This document shows positions 8,690-16,463 of a stretch of DNA of 64,000 bases, one piece after another (position 1 is the stretch's first letter; the number at the start of each line of letters is the position of its first letter). The notes below the pieces were generated by a model. It was not told where the DNA came from and made no database searches. It saw nothing but the letters and a program-made list of their open reading frames with translations. This stretch comes from Mycobacterium sp. NS-7484 (GTDB lineage: Bacteria; Actinomycetota; Actinomycetes; Mycobacteriales; Mycobacteriaceae): the NCBI RefSeq assembly GCF_001953975.1, contig NZ_MBEJ01000018.1:124001-188000 (forward strand), written 5' to 3'. The position numbers were made by a program, and so were the translations under genes.

Positions 8690-10054
8690 CTACAGGGCGC
8701 CGAGCAACTGGTTGAAGCCCTCGGTCATGGACGGAGGGGTAAAGATCGAGTCACGCAGTTCGGTCGCGGTGATGCCGTATCGGATAGCCAGAGCGACAGT
8801 GTTGATCACCTCGTGCGCGTCGTGACAGAGCAACGCCGCACCCAGAATACGGTCAGTGTTGGCGTCGACCACTACCTTCATCATCCCGGCGGTCTGCGAC
8901 ACGATGCGGGCCCGCGGCATAGTAGCCATGTCCTGCACCCGCAGCGATGCCACCTTGATCTCGTGTCCGGCGGCCTCTGCCGCGGTAGCCGTCATGCCCA
9001 CCCGGGCCAGCGGTGGCGTGGTGAACAACGCGTAGGGCACCGCGGATCGTGTTGCGGTGCTACGGGATCCGCTGCCGGTCAATTGGGATAGCACCACCCG
9101 GTAGTCGTCGAGCGAGATGTAGGTGAACTGCGGTCCGCCATTGACATCGCCGACGGCGAAAATATGCGGCTGGCTGGTACGGAGGTGCTCGTCTACGGCC
9201 ACCGCGCCGCGGTCGGTGGTCACCACCCCGGCCGCATCTAGGTCGAGGCCATTGGTCACCGCCTCACGGCCTAATGCCACTAGCGCCGCGTCGGCCGCCA
9301 CGCGATGAGTTGCACCGGCGCCCCGGTATTCGACGCCGTCATCGGTCACCGAGCTGACCTGGGCGTCGGTGATAACGGAAACGCCACCGGAGGAGAGGAT
9401 TTCGGCGGTGCAGTCAGCGACATCGGAGTCTTCTCGGGTCAACAATCGCGTGCTGCGTTCCAGTACCGTCACCGCCGATCCGTAGGCGGCGTACATGCCG
9501 GCGAATTCCAGGCCCACATACCCGCCGCCGAGCACCACCAGGTGTTCCGGAAGCTGCCGGCGAGCAAGTAGATCAGTGCTGGTGTACACGATCGGCGAGT
9601 CCACCAGCCCCGGGATGTCGGGCAGTACCGGCTGTGAGCCGGTACCGATGACGATCCAGCGTGCGGTCACGGTGACCGTGCTGCCGTCGGTTAGTTTCAC
9701 GGCCAGTCGATGCGGATCGAGAAACCGGGCGTGCCCGGTGAGCACCGTGGCGGTATCGAGATTCTCTAGCATGGCGTAGTTGATGGCCCGCAGTTCGGCG
9801 GTGATATCGGCGGTGGCGGCCACGGCCGCGGCGTACTCGCTCGGATGTGGGTCAACGCCGGACAACATCTCTGCGCGGTACACCATGGACTTAGTTGGTA
9901 CGCAACCGATGTTGATGCAGGTGCCGCCGTACATCGCCGCAGACTGTTCGATCAGTACGACCCGACGGCCCAGCTTCGCCAGCGTCGCGGCCAACGTCTT
10001 ACCGCCTTTGCCGAAACCGATGACCGCGAGGTCGACATCCAGCTCAGTGCTCAC
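8690..10054 (-). CDS. rclA: RclA-like FAD-dependent pyridine nucleotide-disulfide oxidoreductase
   Basis: A 454-residue flavoprotein very close in sequence to E. coli RclA: IGFGKGGKTLAATLAKLG, then MYGGTCINIGCVPTK with the redox pair Cys46/Cys51, GGGYVGLEFA, and FTYISLDDYR near residue 310. RclA protects against hypochlorous acid, reportedly through NADH-dependent metal or thiol chemistry; mercuric reductase is the nearest alternative but the long FTYISLDDYR match favours RclA. It is the last gene of a four-gene operon divergent from an HxlR regulator, 18 bp after the quinone oxidoreductase gene. Confidence 0.85.
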   Translation of the reverse strand: MSTELDVDLAVIGFGKGGKTLAATLAKLGRRVVLIEQSAAMYGGTCINIGCVPTKSMVYRAEMLSGVDPHPSEYAAAVAATADITAELRAINYAMLENLDTATVLTGHARFLDPHRLAVKLTDGSTVTVTARWIVIGTGSQPVLPDIPGLVDSPIVYTSTDLLARRQLPEHLVVLGGGYVGLEFAGMYAAYGSAVTVLERSTRLLTREDSDVADCTAEILSSGGVSVITDAQVSSVTDDGVEYRGAGATHRVAADAALVALGREAVTNGLDLDAAGVVTTDRGAVAVDEHLRTSQPHIFAVGDVNGGPQFTYISLDDYRVVLSQLTGSGSRSTATRSAVPYALFTTPPLARVGMTATAAEAAGHEIKVASLRVQDMATMPRARIVSQTAGMMKVVVDANTDRILGAALLCHDAHEVINTVALAIRYGITATELRDSIFTPPSMTEGFNQLLGAL

Positions 10055-10072
10055 GTGCTCTCCGCATCTGGA

Positions 10073-11074
10073 TCAGGAACGATGGACGACGATCTTGCCC
10101 ACCATGGAGCCGGACTCTACGAGCCGGTGGGCCTGCCGGAATCCGGCGGCGTCGAAGTGGTCGATCGCAGTCGTCAGGGTGCTACGCAGCAACCCGGCGT
10201 CCGCCATGGCCGCGGCGTCGGTGAGCAGCCGTTGCTGGGCGATCATGTCGTGGTCGAACATCGATCGGGTGAACATCAATTCCCAGTGCCAAGCAATGCT
10301 TTTCGCCTTCAGTGGCAACAGATCGAGGCCCTCGGGTTCATCGATGGCGGTGATGTGGCCGAATGGACGCACAATGTCGGCGTAGGTCTGCACATTGCCC
10401 TGCGAGTGCGGGGAGAACAGGTAGTCGATGCCGTCGGGTGCCACCTTCAGCACCTGTTCGCGCAACTGGTGATGATCGACCACCACATCGGCGCCGAGTG
10501 CCCGGCACCACTCCCGCGACTCGTCTCGGCTGGCGGTGGCGATCACCCGAGCCTTGGTGCGTGCCTTGGCGAGTTGGATCATGGCCGAGCCGACGCCACC
10601 GGCCGCACCCAGGATCAGCAGATCCCCGGTGGAGTCGGCGCCGAGCCCGAAGCGCTCGAACAACGTCTCCCATGCCGTGATGGTGGTCAGCGGCATCGCC
10701 GCAGCCTCGGTGAAAGAGAGCGTCGTGGGCTTACGCCCCACCAGGCGCTCGTCGACCGCGTGGTATTCGGCGTTGGTACCCGGCCGCGTGACGTCGCCGG
10801 CGTACCAGACCTCGTCGCCGACGCTGTGGGTGCCCACCTCGGCGCCGACCGCCTCGACCGTTCCGGCGGCATCGAAACCGAGGATGGTCGGGATGGTTGA
10901 TGGTTGCAGGCTTTGACGGCGTTTGATGTCTACCGGGTTGACCGATACGGCGTGCACCCGGACCAGCACATCGTGTGGTCGCAGTTCGGGTCTTGCGATC
11001 TCGATGTCGCACAAGGCTTCCGGGTCATCGATCGGCAGTCCGGCGAACGAGCCGACAGCGCTCATAGTGGGCAT
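10073..11074 (-). CDS. zinc-free NADPH:quinone oxidoreductase-type alcohol dehydrogenase (MDR family)
   Basis: A 333-residue medium-chain reductase resembling quinone oxidoreductase / ZADH proteins: VSVNPVDIKRR, GFDAAGTVEAVG, and the NADPH motif LGAAGGVGSAMIQLAK. The zinc-ligand cysteines are absent. It probably reduces quinones or enones. ATG 11074 follows GGAGAA, 17 bp after the OpuAC-like gene stop, so it is third in the operon. Reduction of electrophiles fits the RclA-like partner and the HxlR regulator. Confidence 0.88.
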   Translation of the reverse strand: MPTMSAVGSFAGLPIDDPEALCDIEIARPELRPHDVLVRVHAVSVNPVDIKRRQSLQPSTIPTILGFDAAGTVEAVGAEVGTHSVGDEVWYAGDVTRPGTNAEYHAVDERLVGRKPTTLSFTEAAAMPLTTITAWETLFERFGLGADSTGDLLILGAAGGVGSAMIQLAKARTKARVIATASRDESREWCRALGADVVVDHHQLREQVLKVAPDGIDYLFSPHSQGNVQTYADIVRPFGHITAIDEPEGLDLLPLKAKSIAWHWELMFTRSMFDHDMIAQQRLLTDAAAMADAGLLRSTLTTAIDHFDAAGFRQAHRLVESGSMVGKIVVHRS

Positions 11075-11091
11075 TGGTTCTCCAAATCAGG

Positions 11092-11844
11092 TCAGCGGCT
11101 GAAGTCGGTATAAGGGGTCGAGGTGCGGCGGCGAACCTTGTCGTCGAGGGTGGCGACCAAGGCGTTGCCCAGGTACAACTGGGCGAGGTCGGCCAGGGCC
11201 GCGGCACCGATCAACTCCTCGGCGTCCCGGCGCACCAGCACGGTGGCATTGTCGGTGGCACCAAGAATCATCAACGGGTCCTGCAACCGCCGGATCCGGT
11301 GGTGCAGATGCAGTCCCTGCGGATGCCAGAACGGCATTACCACCCAGCGCTGTTGGTCGAGCGCATCTACGAAACGGCGAATGCAGGCATCTTCGGTACC
11401 GTGCTCGAAATGGTAACCAGCACTGTCTAATCCGTACTCACGCACGGCCCGCGGCGACATCTCGCTGATTCCGGCGCCCGGTGCCATGCCCTGGATCAAC
11501 CGCTCCATGTGCTGCAGCGCTGGCGGTGCCAGCAGGTCGGCGATGGAAGCCACCGTGGCCGGCACGTAGTCCGGTACGCCCCAGATCGGATAGGGCTCAT
11601 AAAGCACGGTCACCGGGCGTACGTCAGGACCCAGGGCAGCCGCATACCGCCCGTGGCTGAATGGCAGCCACGCAGCTACCAGAATGTCGACCTCACCTCG
11701 ACCCAGCGCGGTGAACATCTCCTCGTGCGGAGCACTGTGACGCTCGATGTCGTGGCCGTGCGAACGCAGTAGCAGCTCGACCTGCTCCGCGGCGGCGTCG
11801 TGAAACGACAGCGCGATATGGCCCACCCGGAGCGGCCGGCTCAT
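11092..11844 (-). CDS. OpuAC-like substrate-binding domain protein without export signal
   Basis: A 250-residue protein resembling the glycine-betaine/choline-binding (OpuAC) domain: EVDILVAAWLPFSHGRYA, the DVRPVTVLYEPYPIWGVPDY stretch, and VVMPFWHPQ. The N-terminus (MSRPLRVGHIALSFHD) has no signal peptide or lipobox, and no permease or ATPase genes are adjacent. It may therefore act as a cytosolic ligand-binding protein. ATG 11844 overlaps the preceding stop by four bases (ATGA), so it is translationally coupled to the isochorismatase-like gene. The ligand is unknown; betaine is only a family-based guess. Confidence 0.75.
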   Translation of the reverse strand: MSRPLRVGHIALSFHDAAAEQVELLLRSHGHDIERHSAPHEEMFTALGRGEVDILVAAWLPFSHGRYAAALGPDVRPVTVLYEPYPIWGVPDYVPATVASIADLLAPPALQHMERLIQGMAPGAGISEMSPRAVREYGLDSAGYHFEHGTEDACIRRFVDALDQQRWVVMPFWHPQGLHLHHRIRRLQDPLMILGATDNATVLVRRDAEELIGAAALADLAQLYLGNALVATLDDKVRRRTSTPYTDFSR

Positions 11845-12488
11845 GCCATCGCTGCCACGACGTCGGCGGTGCTGAGCACCGCATGGGCGAGGTAGCGGTA
11901 GTTGATCATCGCCGCGGCGTATCCATCGCCCCATTCGGGATGACGCGGCCCCGCCGTAGCGTCGCCGACGACGGCGACCTCGAAGCCCTGCTCGAGCAGG
12001 TCGCGCAGATGCGATTCGACGCACATGTTGGCCAGCATTCCGCCCAGGATCACCCTGCTGATGCCGCGCTTGCGCAGCTGTAGGGCCACGTCGTTGGTCT
12101 GCGACCCGAACACCTTGTGCGGACTGCAGACCACCGTCATCCCATCCTCGATGAAGTCCCGGAATTCGGGCAGCCAGTCGGCGCCGGAACCGGCAAATCC
12201 GTCGAGTGTCAGAGGGCCGGTGCGGGCGAACGTATTCGACTCCAACTCCGCGGATTCCAACGGGCCGTTGAACTTCCAGCTGTGATCGGCGGGGTAGAAG
12301 TAGTGCGGCGAGATCACCATGGTGACGTCGCGCTTCCGGGCGGCCTCGAAGATCTCGATCATGTGCGCCACCGTCCCGTTCTCGGTGACGCTGTCACCCA
12401 GCACCGCCCAGTTGCGTCCAAGTGGGCTCAGCACATCGATCTGCGGGTCGATGAACAGCACGGCGGTGTCTCGGTTGTCGATCTGCAT
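11841..12488 (-). CDS. isochorismatase-family cysteine hydrolase
   Basis: A 215-residue protein with the catalytic set of the family: Asp14 in LFIDPQ, a candidate Lys125 in PHK, and Cys156 in GGMLANMCVESHLRD. Such enzymes hydrolyse amides such as N-carbamoyl compounds, nicotinamide or isochorismate; this substrate cannot be told from sequence. ATG 12488 follows AGGGAGA and is first in the operon. The promoter region (12489-12621) carries an 11-bp inverted repeat facing the divergent HxlR gene. Confidence 0.87.
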   Translation of the reverse strand: MQIDNRDTAVLFIDPQIDVLSPLGRNWAVLGDSVTENGTVAHMIEIFEAARKRDVTMVISPHYFYPADHSWKFNGPLESAELESNTFARTGPLTLDGFAGSGADWLPEFRDFIEDGMTVVCSPHKVFGSQTNDVALQLRKRGISRVILGGMLANMCVESHLRDLLEQGFEVAVVGDATAGPRHPEWGDGYAAAMINYRYLAHAVLSTADVVAAMA

Positions 12489-12539
12489 CGGCTCTCCCTG
12501 TCGGTGTGTTCGCGGTGATGGTAGGAGTGCGGTGCCGGT

Positions 12540-12572
12540 TTCCCGCAAGGCCGCCTACTGTCCTTGCGGGAA
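12540..12572. promoter_or_regulatory. operator-like inverted repeat between HxlR gene and redox operon
   Basis: TTCCCGCAAGG (12540-12550), 11 bases, CCTTGCGGGAA (12562-12572): perfect 11-bp arms, centres about two helical turns apart. It lies between the divergent start codons at 12488 and 12622 and is the obvious candidate site for the HxlR protein encoded next to it. Confidence 0.7.
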
Positions 12573-12621
12573 GCATTGCCGGTCGGAGGTGGTTTCATCC
12601 ATCTGAGCAGAAGGAGCCGAT

Positions 12622-13011
12622 GTGGCCAGACCGTGCCCGACCGGGCGTCACGACGAGCACAACGTTTATGCCGAGAACTGTCCGTGCCGGGCGCTGTTGG
12701 ACCTGATCTCCAACAAATGGTCGGCTCTGGTCATCGGGGTGCTGGATGAGCGAGGCCTCGTGCGATTCTCGGAGTTGCAGGCCGTGCTGCCCGGGGTGGG
12801 CGCGAAAATGCTGACCCAGACGCTGCGCCGACTGGAGGCGGCCTCGCTGGTGGAGCGCACCGTCTATGCCGAGGTGCCGCCGCGCGTCGAGTACACCCTG
12901 TCCGAACTCGGCCGAAGCGCGGCGGTGCCGTTGGCGCAGATCCGGACTTGGGCTGAGGATCACATCGACCAAGTGGAGTTCCTCAACCGGAAGTGGTCGG
13001 AGCAGAGCTGA
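12622..13011 (+). CDS. HxlR family transcriptional regulator
   Basis: A 129-residue winged-helix protein of the HxlR (DUF24) family: ENCPCRALLDLISNKWSALV, then LPGVGAKMLTQTLRRLE and the wing region PPRVEYTLSELG. It has cysteines at 5, 20 and 22; the last two are in the conserved N-terminal position where YodB and HypR of Bacillus carry redox-sensing Cys. GTG 12622 follows AAGGAG. It is divergent from the RclA-containing operon and probably represses or activates it in response to electrophiles or hypochlorite. This is inferred from family and context. Confidence 0.9.
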   Translation: MARPCPTGRHDEHNVYAENCPCRALLDLISNKWSALVIGVLDERGLVRFSELQAVLPGVGAKMLTQTLRRLEAASLVERTVYAEVPPRVEYTLSELGRSAAVPLAQIRTWAEDHIDQVEFLNRKWSEQS

Positions 13012-13053
13012 TCGGCAGTAGGTCGAGGCATCGCGTTGGCCGTACCGGGATGT

Positions 13054-13249
13054 TCATCCGCGCCGCCCCGCCCGTTCGGCGAAAGCGTCGAGCGCATCCA
13101 GGATTTCAGGTGCGCGCCAGGCACGATCACGTGCGCGGTCGGTGAACTCGACGACAATGCCCGCCCCGGTGAGACGACCCGGAGTAGCTGCTGTGCAGGC
13201 TCGGAGCCCAGTGCAGCGTCTCGTAGTTGAGCGGCGCAAGTGTCGCCAT
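13054..13249 (-). pseudogene. Fic-family protein remnant with internal deletion
   Basis: Only the two ends of a gene remain. ATG 13249 opens MATLAPLNYETLHWAPSL, like the N-terminus of actinobacterial Fic proteins. In another frame, 13054 to about 13170 encodes LTGAGIVVEF...RDRAWRAPEILDALDAF...AERAGRRG, resembling the winged-helix C-terminus of such proteins. The whole Fic core (HPFxxGNGR region) is missing and the ends are out of frame, so nothing functional can be made. The identification rests on recalled family ends and should be tested by search. Operator-like repeats overlap its start. Confidence 0.55.
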
Positions 13250-13311
13250 GGGTCCATAATGGCGACACTTAATCACCTAAGTGTCGCTATCCGGTGCAAA
13301 GAGCGACACTT
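13238..13311. repeat. two tandem copies of a 10-13-10 inverted repeat (AAGTGTCGC / GCGACACTT)
   Basis: Copy 1 is AAGTGTCGCC (13238-13247) with GGCGACACTT (13261-13270); copy 2 is AAGTGTCGCT (13279-13288) with AGCGACACTT (13302-13311). Both have perfect 10-bp arms and exactly 13-base spacers. The first overlaps codons 1-4 of the Fic remnant (ATG GCG ACA CTT). This is the arrangement of an autoregulated operator left behind after the gene decayed. The right end is 4 bp from the NmrA-like gene stop. Confidence 0.7.
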
Positions 13312-13315
13312 AGCG

Positions 13316-14200
13316 CTAAGTCCAGGCTCGCTCCCGCCAGCGCCAGGCATTGTCGCGGACGAACTCGGTCAAGGTGCGTGGCGCCCTGCCCAGCAGCCGG
13401 CCGACGTCGTCAGTCAACGGCTGGTTCGCCCCGAACCGGGTCAGGGTATACACCGCACACAGGAAACCCACTGTGTCCCAACCGACTCCGCGCTTGCGCA
13501 GGCGGCGGACGAAACGAAGCAGCCCCGGTCGGGTGTAGGTGACCTTGAAGCCCAACTCGGCGGTCAGCGTCGCAGCCACGTCGTCCATGGTCAACGCCGC
13601 GGGCCCGGTGAGGTGATAGACGGTATCGACGTGCTCCTGCGGATCGGCGAGAACTTTCGCCGCGACCTCGGCGGCGTCCCGCGCATCGATGAAGGTGGTG
13701 CGCCCCCGGCCGGCGGGAATGAACAGTTCGCCGTGCTCGACGATGTCCTCGCCGTGGGTGGAGATCTGCCGGTGCAGGTTCTGCATGAAGAAACTGCACC
13801 GCAGCACCGTCCACGTGAGTGTGCTTTCGCGCAAAGCCTTCTCGACTTTGTAGTGCGGGATGAACCGGGCGCGGTCGGCACCGAACACCGACACGTACAC
13901 GACGTGCCGGCATCCGGCCTTCTCGGCGGCGGCGATGAACGGGATGATCGCGTCCCGTGCGGCTCGGTTGCCGGGAAGCGGGAACAACAGGAACAGACAG
14001 TCGACACCGGCCACTGCGCGGTCCCGGGTGGAGCGGTCGAAGAAGTCCAGGGCGACGACCTCTGCCGACCCACCGCTCAATCTCGCCTTCAGCTCATCGG
14101 GGTGCCTGCTGGCCACGCGCCAGGACAGGTCCGGCCGACGGTTGAGCTGTTCCACCAGCTCGTAGCCGACGTTGCCCGACGGTCCGGTGATCAGCAGCAT
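13316..14200 (-). CDS. NmrA-like / atypical SDR NAD(P)-binding protein
   Basis: A 294-residue Rossmann protein with the NAD(P) motif GPSGNVGYELVEQL at residues 6-19, a following Arg (VASRHPDE) suggesting NADPH, and VVYVSVFGAD in the strand before the usual active site. It lacks a YxxxK pair, as in NmrA-type redox sensors and isoflavone-reductase-like proteins. TFIDARDAAEVAAKVL is the conserved segment of this group. It is a single gene with the start at 14200, divergent from the amidase. The substrate is unknown. Confidence 0.82.
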   Translation of the reverse strand: MLLITGPSGNVGYELVEQLNRRPDLSWRVASRHPDELKARLSGGSAEVVALDFFDRSTRDRAVAGVDCLFLLFPLPGNRAARDAIIPFIAAAEKAGCRHVVYVSVFGADRARFIPHYKVEKALRESTLTWTVLRCSFFMQNLHRQISTHGEDIVEHGELFIPAGRGRTTFIDARDAAEVAAKVLADPQEHVDTVYHLTGPAALTMDDVAATLTAELGFKVTYTRPGLLRFVRRLRKRGVGWDTVGFLCAVYTLTRFGANQPLTDDVGRLLGRAPRTLTEFVRDNAWRWRERAWT

Positions 14201-14269
14201 TCCTCACTGTAGGCAGATGGGCCCGGGTGTGGCCCACCGCGCAGAGTCACCTCGGTCTACCGTCGTGGG

Positions 14270-15754
14270 ATGGACTTCGACGAGTACCGGACCCAAGACG
14301 CCACCTCCTTGGCGAAACTGGTTGCTGACAAGCAGGTTTCGGCGGCTGAGCTGCTCGCCACCGCCCGGGAGCGGGCCGCGGCGGTGAATCCGAAGATCAA
14401 CGCCATCGTGCGGGACGTCCCGGCATCCCCGTCGGATGATCTGACCGGCCCGTTCGCCGGCGTCCCGTTCCTGATCAAAGACCTCGCGCAGGACTATGCG
14501 GGCTTGCCCACCTCGGCCGGCTCCCTCGCGCTGATGTCGCTGAACGCCGCCGAGCACGCCACCGTCGTCCAGCGCTGGCTCGACGCGGGCCTGGTCATCT
14601 TCGGGAAGACCAACACTCCCGAGTTCGGAGCGAAGGGCATCACCGAGCCCGACGCCTGGGGACCGACCCGCAATCCCTGGGATCTGGCGAGGTCACCGGG
14701 AGGAAGCTCGGGCGGGTCGGCGGCCGCCGTCGCCGCCGGCATCGTGCCCTGCGCCGGCGCCAACGACGGTGGCGGATCGATCCGCATCCCGGCGGGCAGC
14801 TGTGGCCTTGTCGGGCTGAAACCGGGCCGCGGGCTCACCCCCTCAGGCCCGGTTGTCGGAGAATCCATGCACGGCGCGGCGGTTCAAGGCGTCGTCTCCC
14901 GGACGGTGCGCGACACGGCCGGGATGCTCGATGTGCTCAGCGGCGGCGAGCCCTTCGGGCCCTACGTGCCGCGCGTGCCCGATGAGTCTTTTGCGTCGTG
15001 CGTGGGTGCGGATCCCGGGAAGTTGCGGATCGGGCTGTGGGTGCCGACGGCGATCAACCCGACACCGCACCGCGAAGCGTTCGCGGCTGTCGAGGCGACG
15101 GCTGCCGCGCTGACCGAGCTGGGCCACCATGTCGAGGAACTGCCCCAAGCACCCTTTGACGACGCCGCGCTGGCCCGGGACTTCCTGTTGACCTGGTTCG
15201 TCTATAGCGCATGGGAACTCGCCGAGGCCAAGCGGCTGACCGGCGCGGGTGACGACGCCTTCGAGCGGGACACGCTCATCATGGCGGCGATCGGGCGCGC
15301 CACGAGCAGCGTCGACTATCTCGATGCGGTGCAGCGGCGCCACGAACACACACGGCGGCTGAGCACGTACTTCGAGTCGTACGACCTGCTGTTGACGCCC
15401 ACTCTGGCCACCCTGCCACCGCGAATCGGCGAGTTCGATCTACCGGTCCCGCTGCAGCGTGGCGCGGACGTGCTGATCAAGACGCGCACCGCAAGCCTGT
15501 TGCGCTACACCAAAATCGTCGACGACATGGTGGACAAAAATCTCGGCTGGGTGCCCTACACGCAGCTGGCGAACATCACTGGCCGCCCGGCGATCTCGCT
15601 GCCGCTGCACTGGACGACAGAAGGATTGCCGCTCGGTGTCCAGTTCGTCGCACCGCTTGCCGGTGAATCGCTTCTGCTCAAGCTGGCGGCTCAGCTTGAG
15701 CAAGCCATGCCGTGGGTGGGGCGGTACGCGCCCCTCACCTTCGGCGTCGTTTAG
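14270..15754 (+). CDS. amidase signature enzyme
   Basis: A 494-residue amidase-signature protein with the complete Ser-cisSer-Lys triad: Lys70 (PFLIKD), Ser146 (SPGGSSGGS) and nucleophile Ser170 (DGGGSIRIPAG). These enzymes hydrolyse aliphatic or aromatic amides, acyl-hydrazides or 6-aminohexanoate oligomers; the long NLGWVPYTQLANITGRPAIS region is typical of the bacterial stand-alone group. The start is ATG 14270. Its stop overlaps the stop of the convergent VapC gene, so there is no intergenic terminator. Confidence 0.92.
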   Translation: MDFDEYRTQDATSLAKLVADKQVSAAELLATARERAAAVNPKINAIVRDVPASPSDDLTGPFAGVPFLIKDLAQDYAGLPTSAGSLALMSLNAAEHATVVQRWLDAGLVIFGKTNTPEFGAKGITEPDAWGPTRNPWDLARSPGGSSGGSAAAVAAGIVPCAGANDGGGSIRIPAGSCGLVGLKPGRGLTPSGPVVGESMHGAAVQGVVSRTVRDTAGMLDVLSGGEPFGPYVPRVPDESFASCVGADPGKLRIGLWVPTAINPTPHREAFAAVEATAAALTELGHHVEELPQAPFDDAALARDFLLTWFVYSAWELAEAKRLTGAGDDAFERDTLIMAAIGRATSSVDYLDAVQRRHEHTRRLSTYFESYDLLLTPTLATLPPRIGEFDLPVPLQRGADVLIKTRTASLLRYTKIVDDMVDKNLGWVPYTQLANITGRPAISLPLHWTTEGLPLGVQFVAPLAGESLLLKLAAQLEQAMPWVGRYAPLTFGVV

Positions 15755-16131
15755 ACGTTAACGATCTCGATGAGGTGGTCGACGCCGGTGAAGTCGTCCG
15801 GGTTGCGGGTATAGAGCCTGGCATGGTGTGCGTGGGCGGTGGCCGCTATGAGTAGGTCCATGGACCGTGCCCGCGGCTGGCGACCGGCGTTGACGACGGC
15901 GGCCGCTATCTGGCCGTAACTGACTGCCACCGCCTCGTCGATGGGCAGCGCATCAAAGGTGCGTTGTAGCGCTAGTAGGCGTCGTAGCCGTTCGGCGCGC
16001 ACTCCCTGATCTTTGGCCACGAGAACTCCGAAATGCATTTCGGCGACGGTGATTGCGCTGATACCCAATTCTCCGTCGAGGGGTCCGATGTCGGTGGCGA
16101 TGACCACGCTGGTGTCGAGGATCGCCCTCAC
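15751..16131 (-). CDS. vapC: PIN-domain ribonuclease toxin VapC
   Basis: A 126-residue PIN-domain toxin: ILDTSVV with the first acidic metal ligand, ISAITVAEMHFGV with the second, and SMDLLIAATAHAHHARLYTRNPDDF with the C-terminal acidic residues. VapC toxins cleave RNA, often tRNA. GTG 16131 is chosen because it overlaps the antitoxin stop by four bases (GTGA), the usual coupling in vapBC pairs. The antitoxin at 16128-16376 precedes it. Confidence 0.92.
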   Translation of the reverse strand: MRAILDTSVVIATDIGPLDGELGISAITVAEMHFGVLVAKDQGVRAERLRRLLALQRTFDALPIDEAVAVSYGQIAAAVVNAGRQPRARSMDLLIAATAHAHHARLYTRNPDDFTGVDHLIEIVNV

Positions 16132-16376
16132 GCAGTTCCCCATGGGTCGCGCAGTTCATGGGAGATCATGTCGCGGTCCTGTTTCCAGGCCGGGTCGTTC
16201 GGGCCGCGGAACAGTTCGGTGATGTCAGTCCACTTCCTCCACGCCCTGGGTGCTGCGGGCACGAGTCGGGCGCTCGGTCTGCCCGCGACGGTGATGGTGA
16301 ACTCCTCACCTTCCTCGACCCGGCGGACGAGGTCGGAGGCGTCTTGCCTGAGCTCACGTAGTCCCACGCGTTCCAT
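16128..16376 (-). CDS. vapB: type II antitoxin VapB (Phd/YefM-like)
   Basis: An 82-residue antitoxin. The N-terminal half (VGLRELRQDASDLVRRVEEG, then TITVAGRPSARLVP) is the DNA-binding Phd/YefM fold. The acidic/tryptophan-containing C-terminal tail (RKWTDITELFRGPNDPAW) is the part expected to wrap the toxin. A TAGCAC-TT-GTGCTA palindrome and a -10 box lie directly upstream, with room only for a leaderless transcript beginning at the ATG. Confidence 0.92.
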   Translation of the reverse strand: MERVGLRELRQDASDLVRRVEEGEEFTITVAGRPSARLVPAAPRAWRKWTDITELFRGPNDPAWKQDRDMISHELRDPWGTA

Positions 16377-16382
16377 GCGACT

Positions 16383-16400
16383 ACGATAGCACTTGTGCTA
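16383..16400 (-). promoter_or_regulatory. vapBC promoter/operator, probably leaderless
   Basis: TAGCAC-TT-GTGCTA (16387-16400) is a perfect inverted repeat. On the minus strand a TATCGT -10 box (16388-16383) overlaps it and sits 6 bases before the VapB ATG at 16376, so transcription should start at or next to the A of the ATG. Binding of VapB here would block the -10. Confidence 0.6.
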
Positions 16401-16463
16401 CCCCCATGGCGATCGACTTGCCGTCGAACGTCTGTGGTCACCGCCGAAGCGGTCGCGCCGCAC

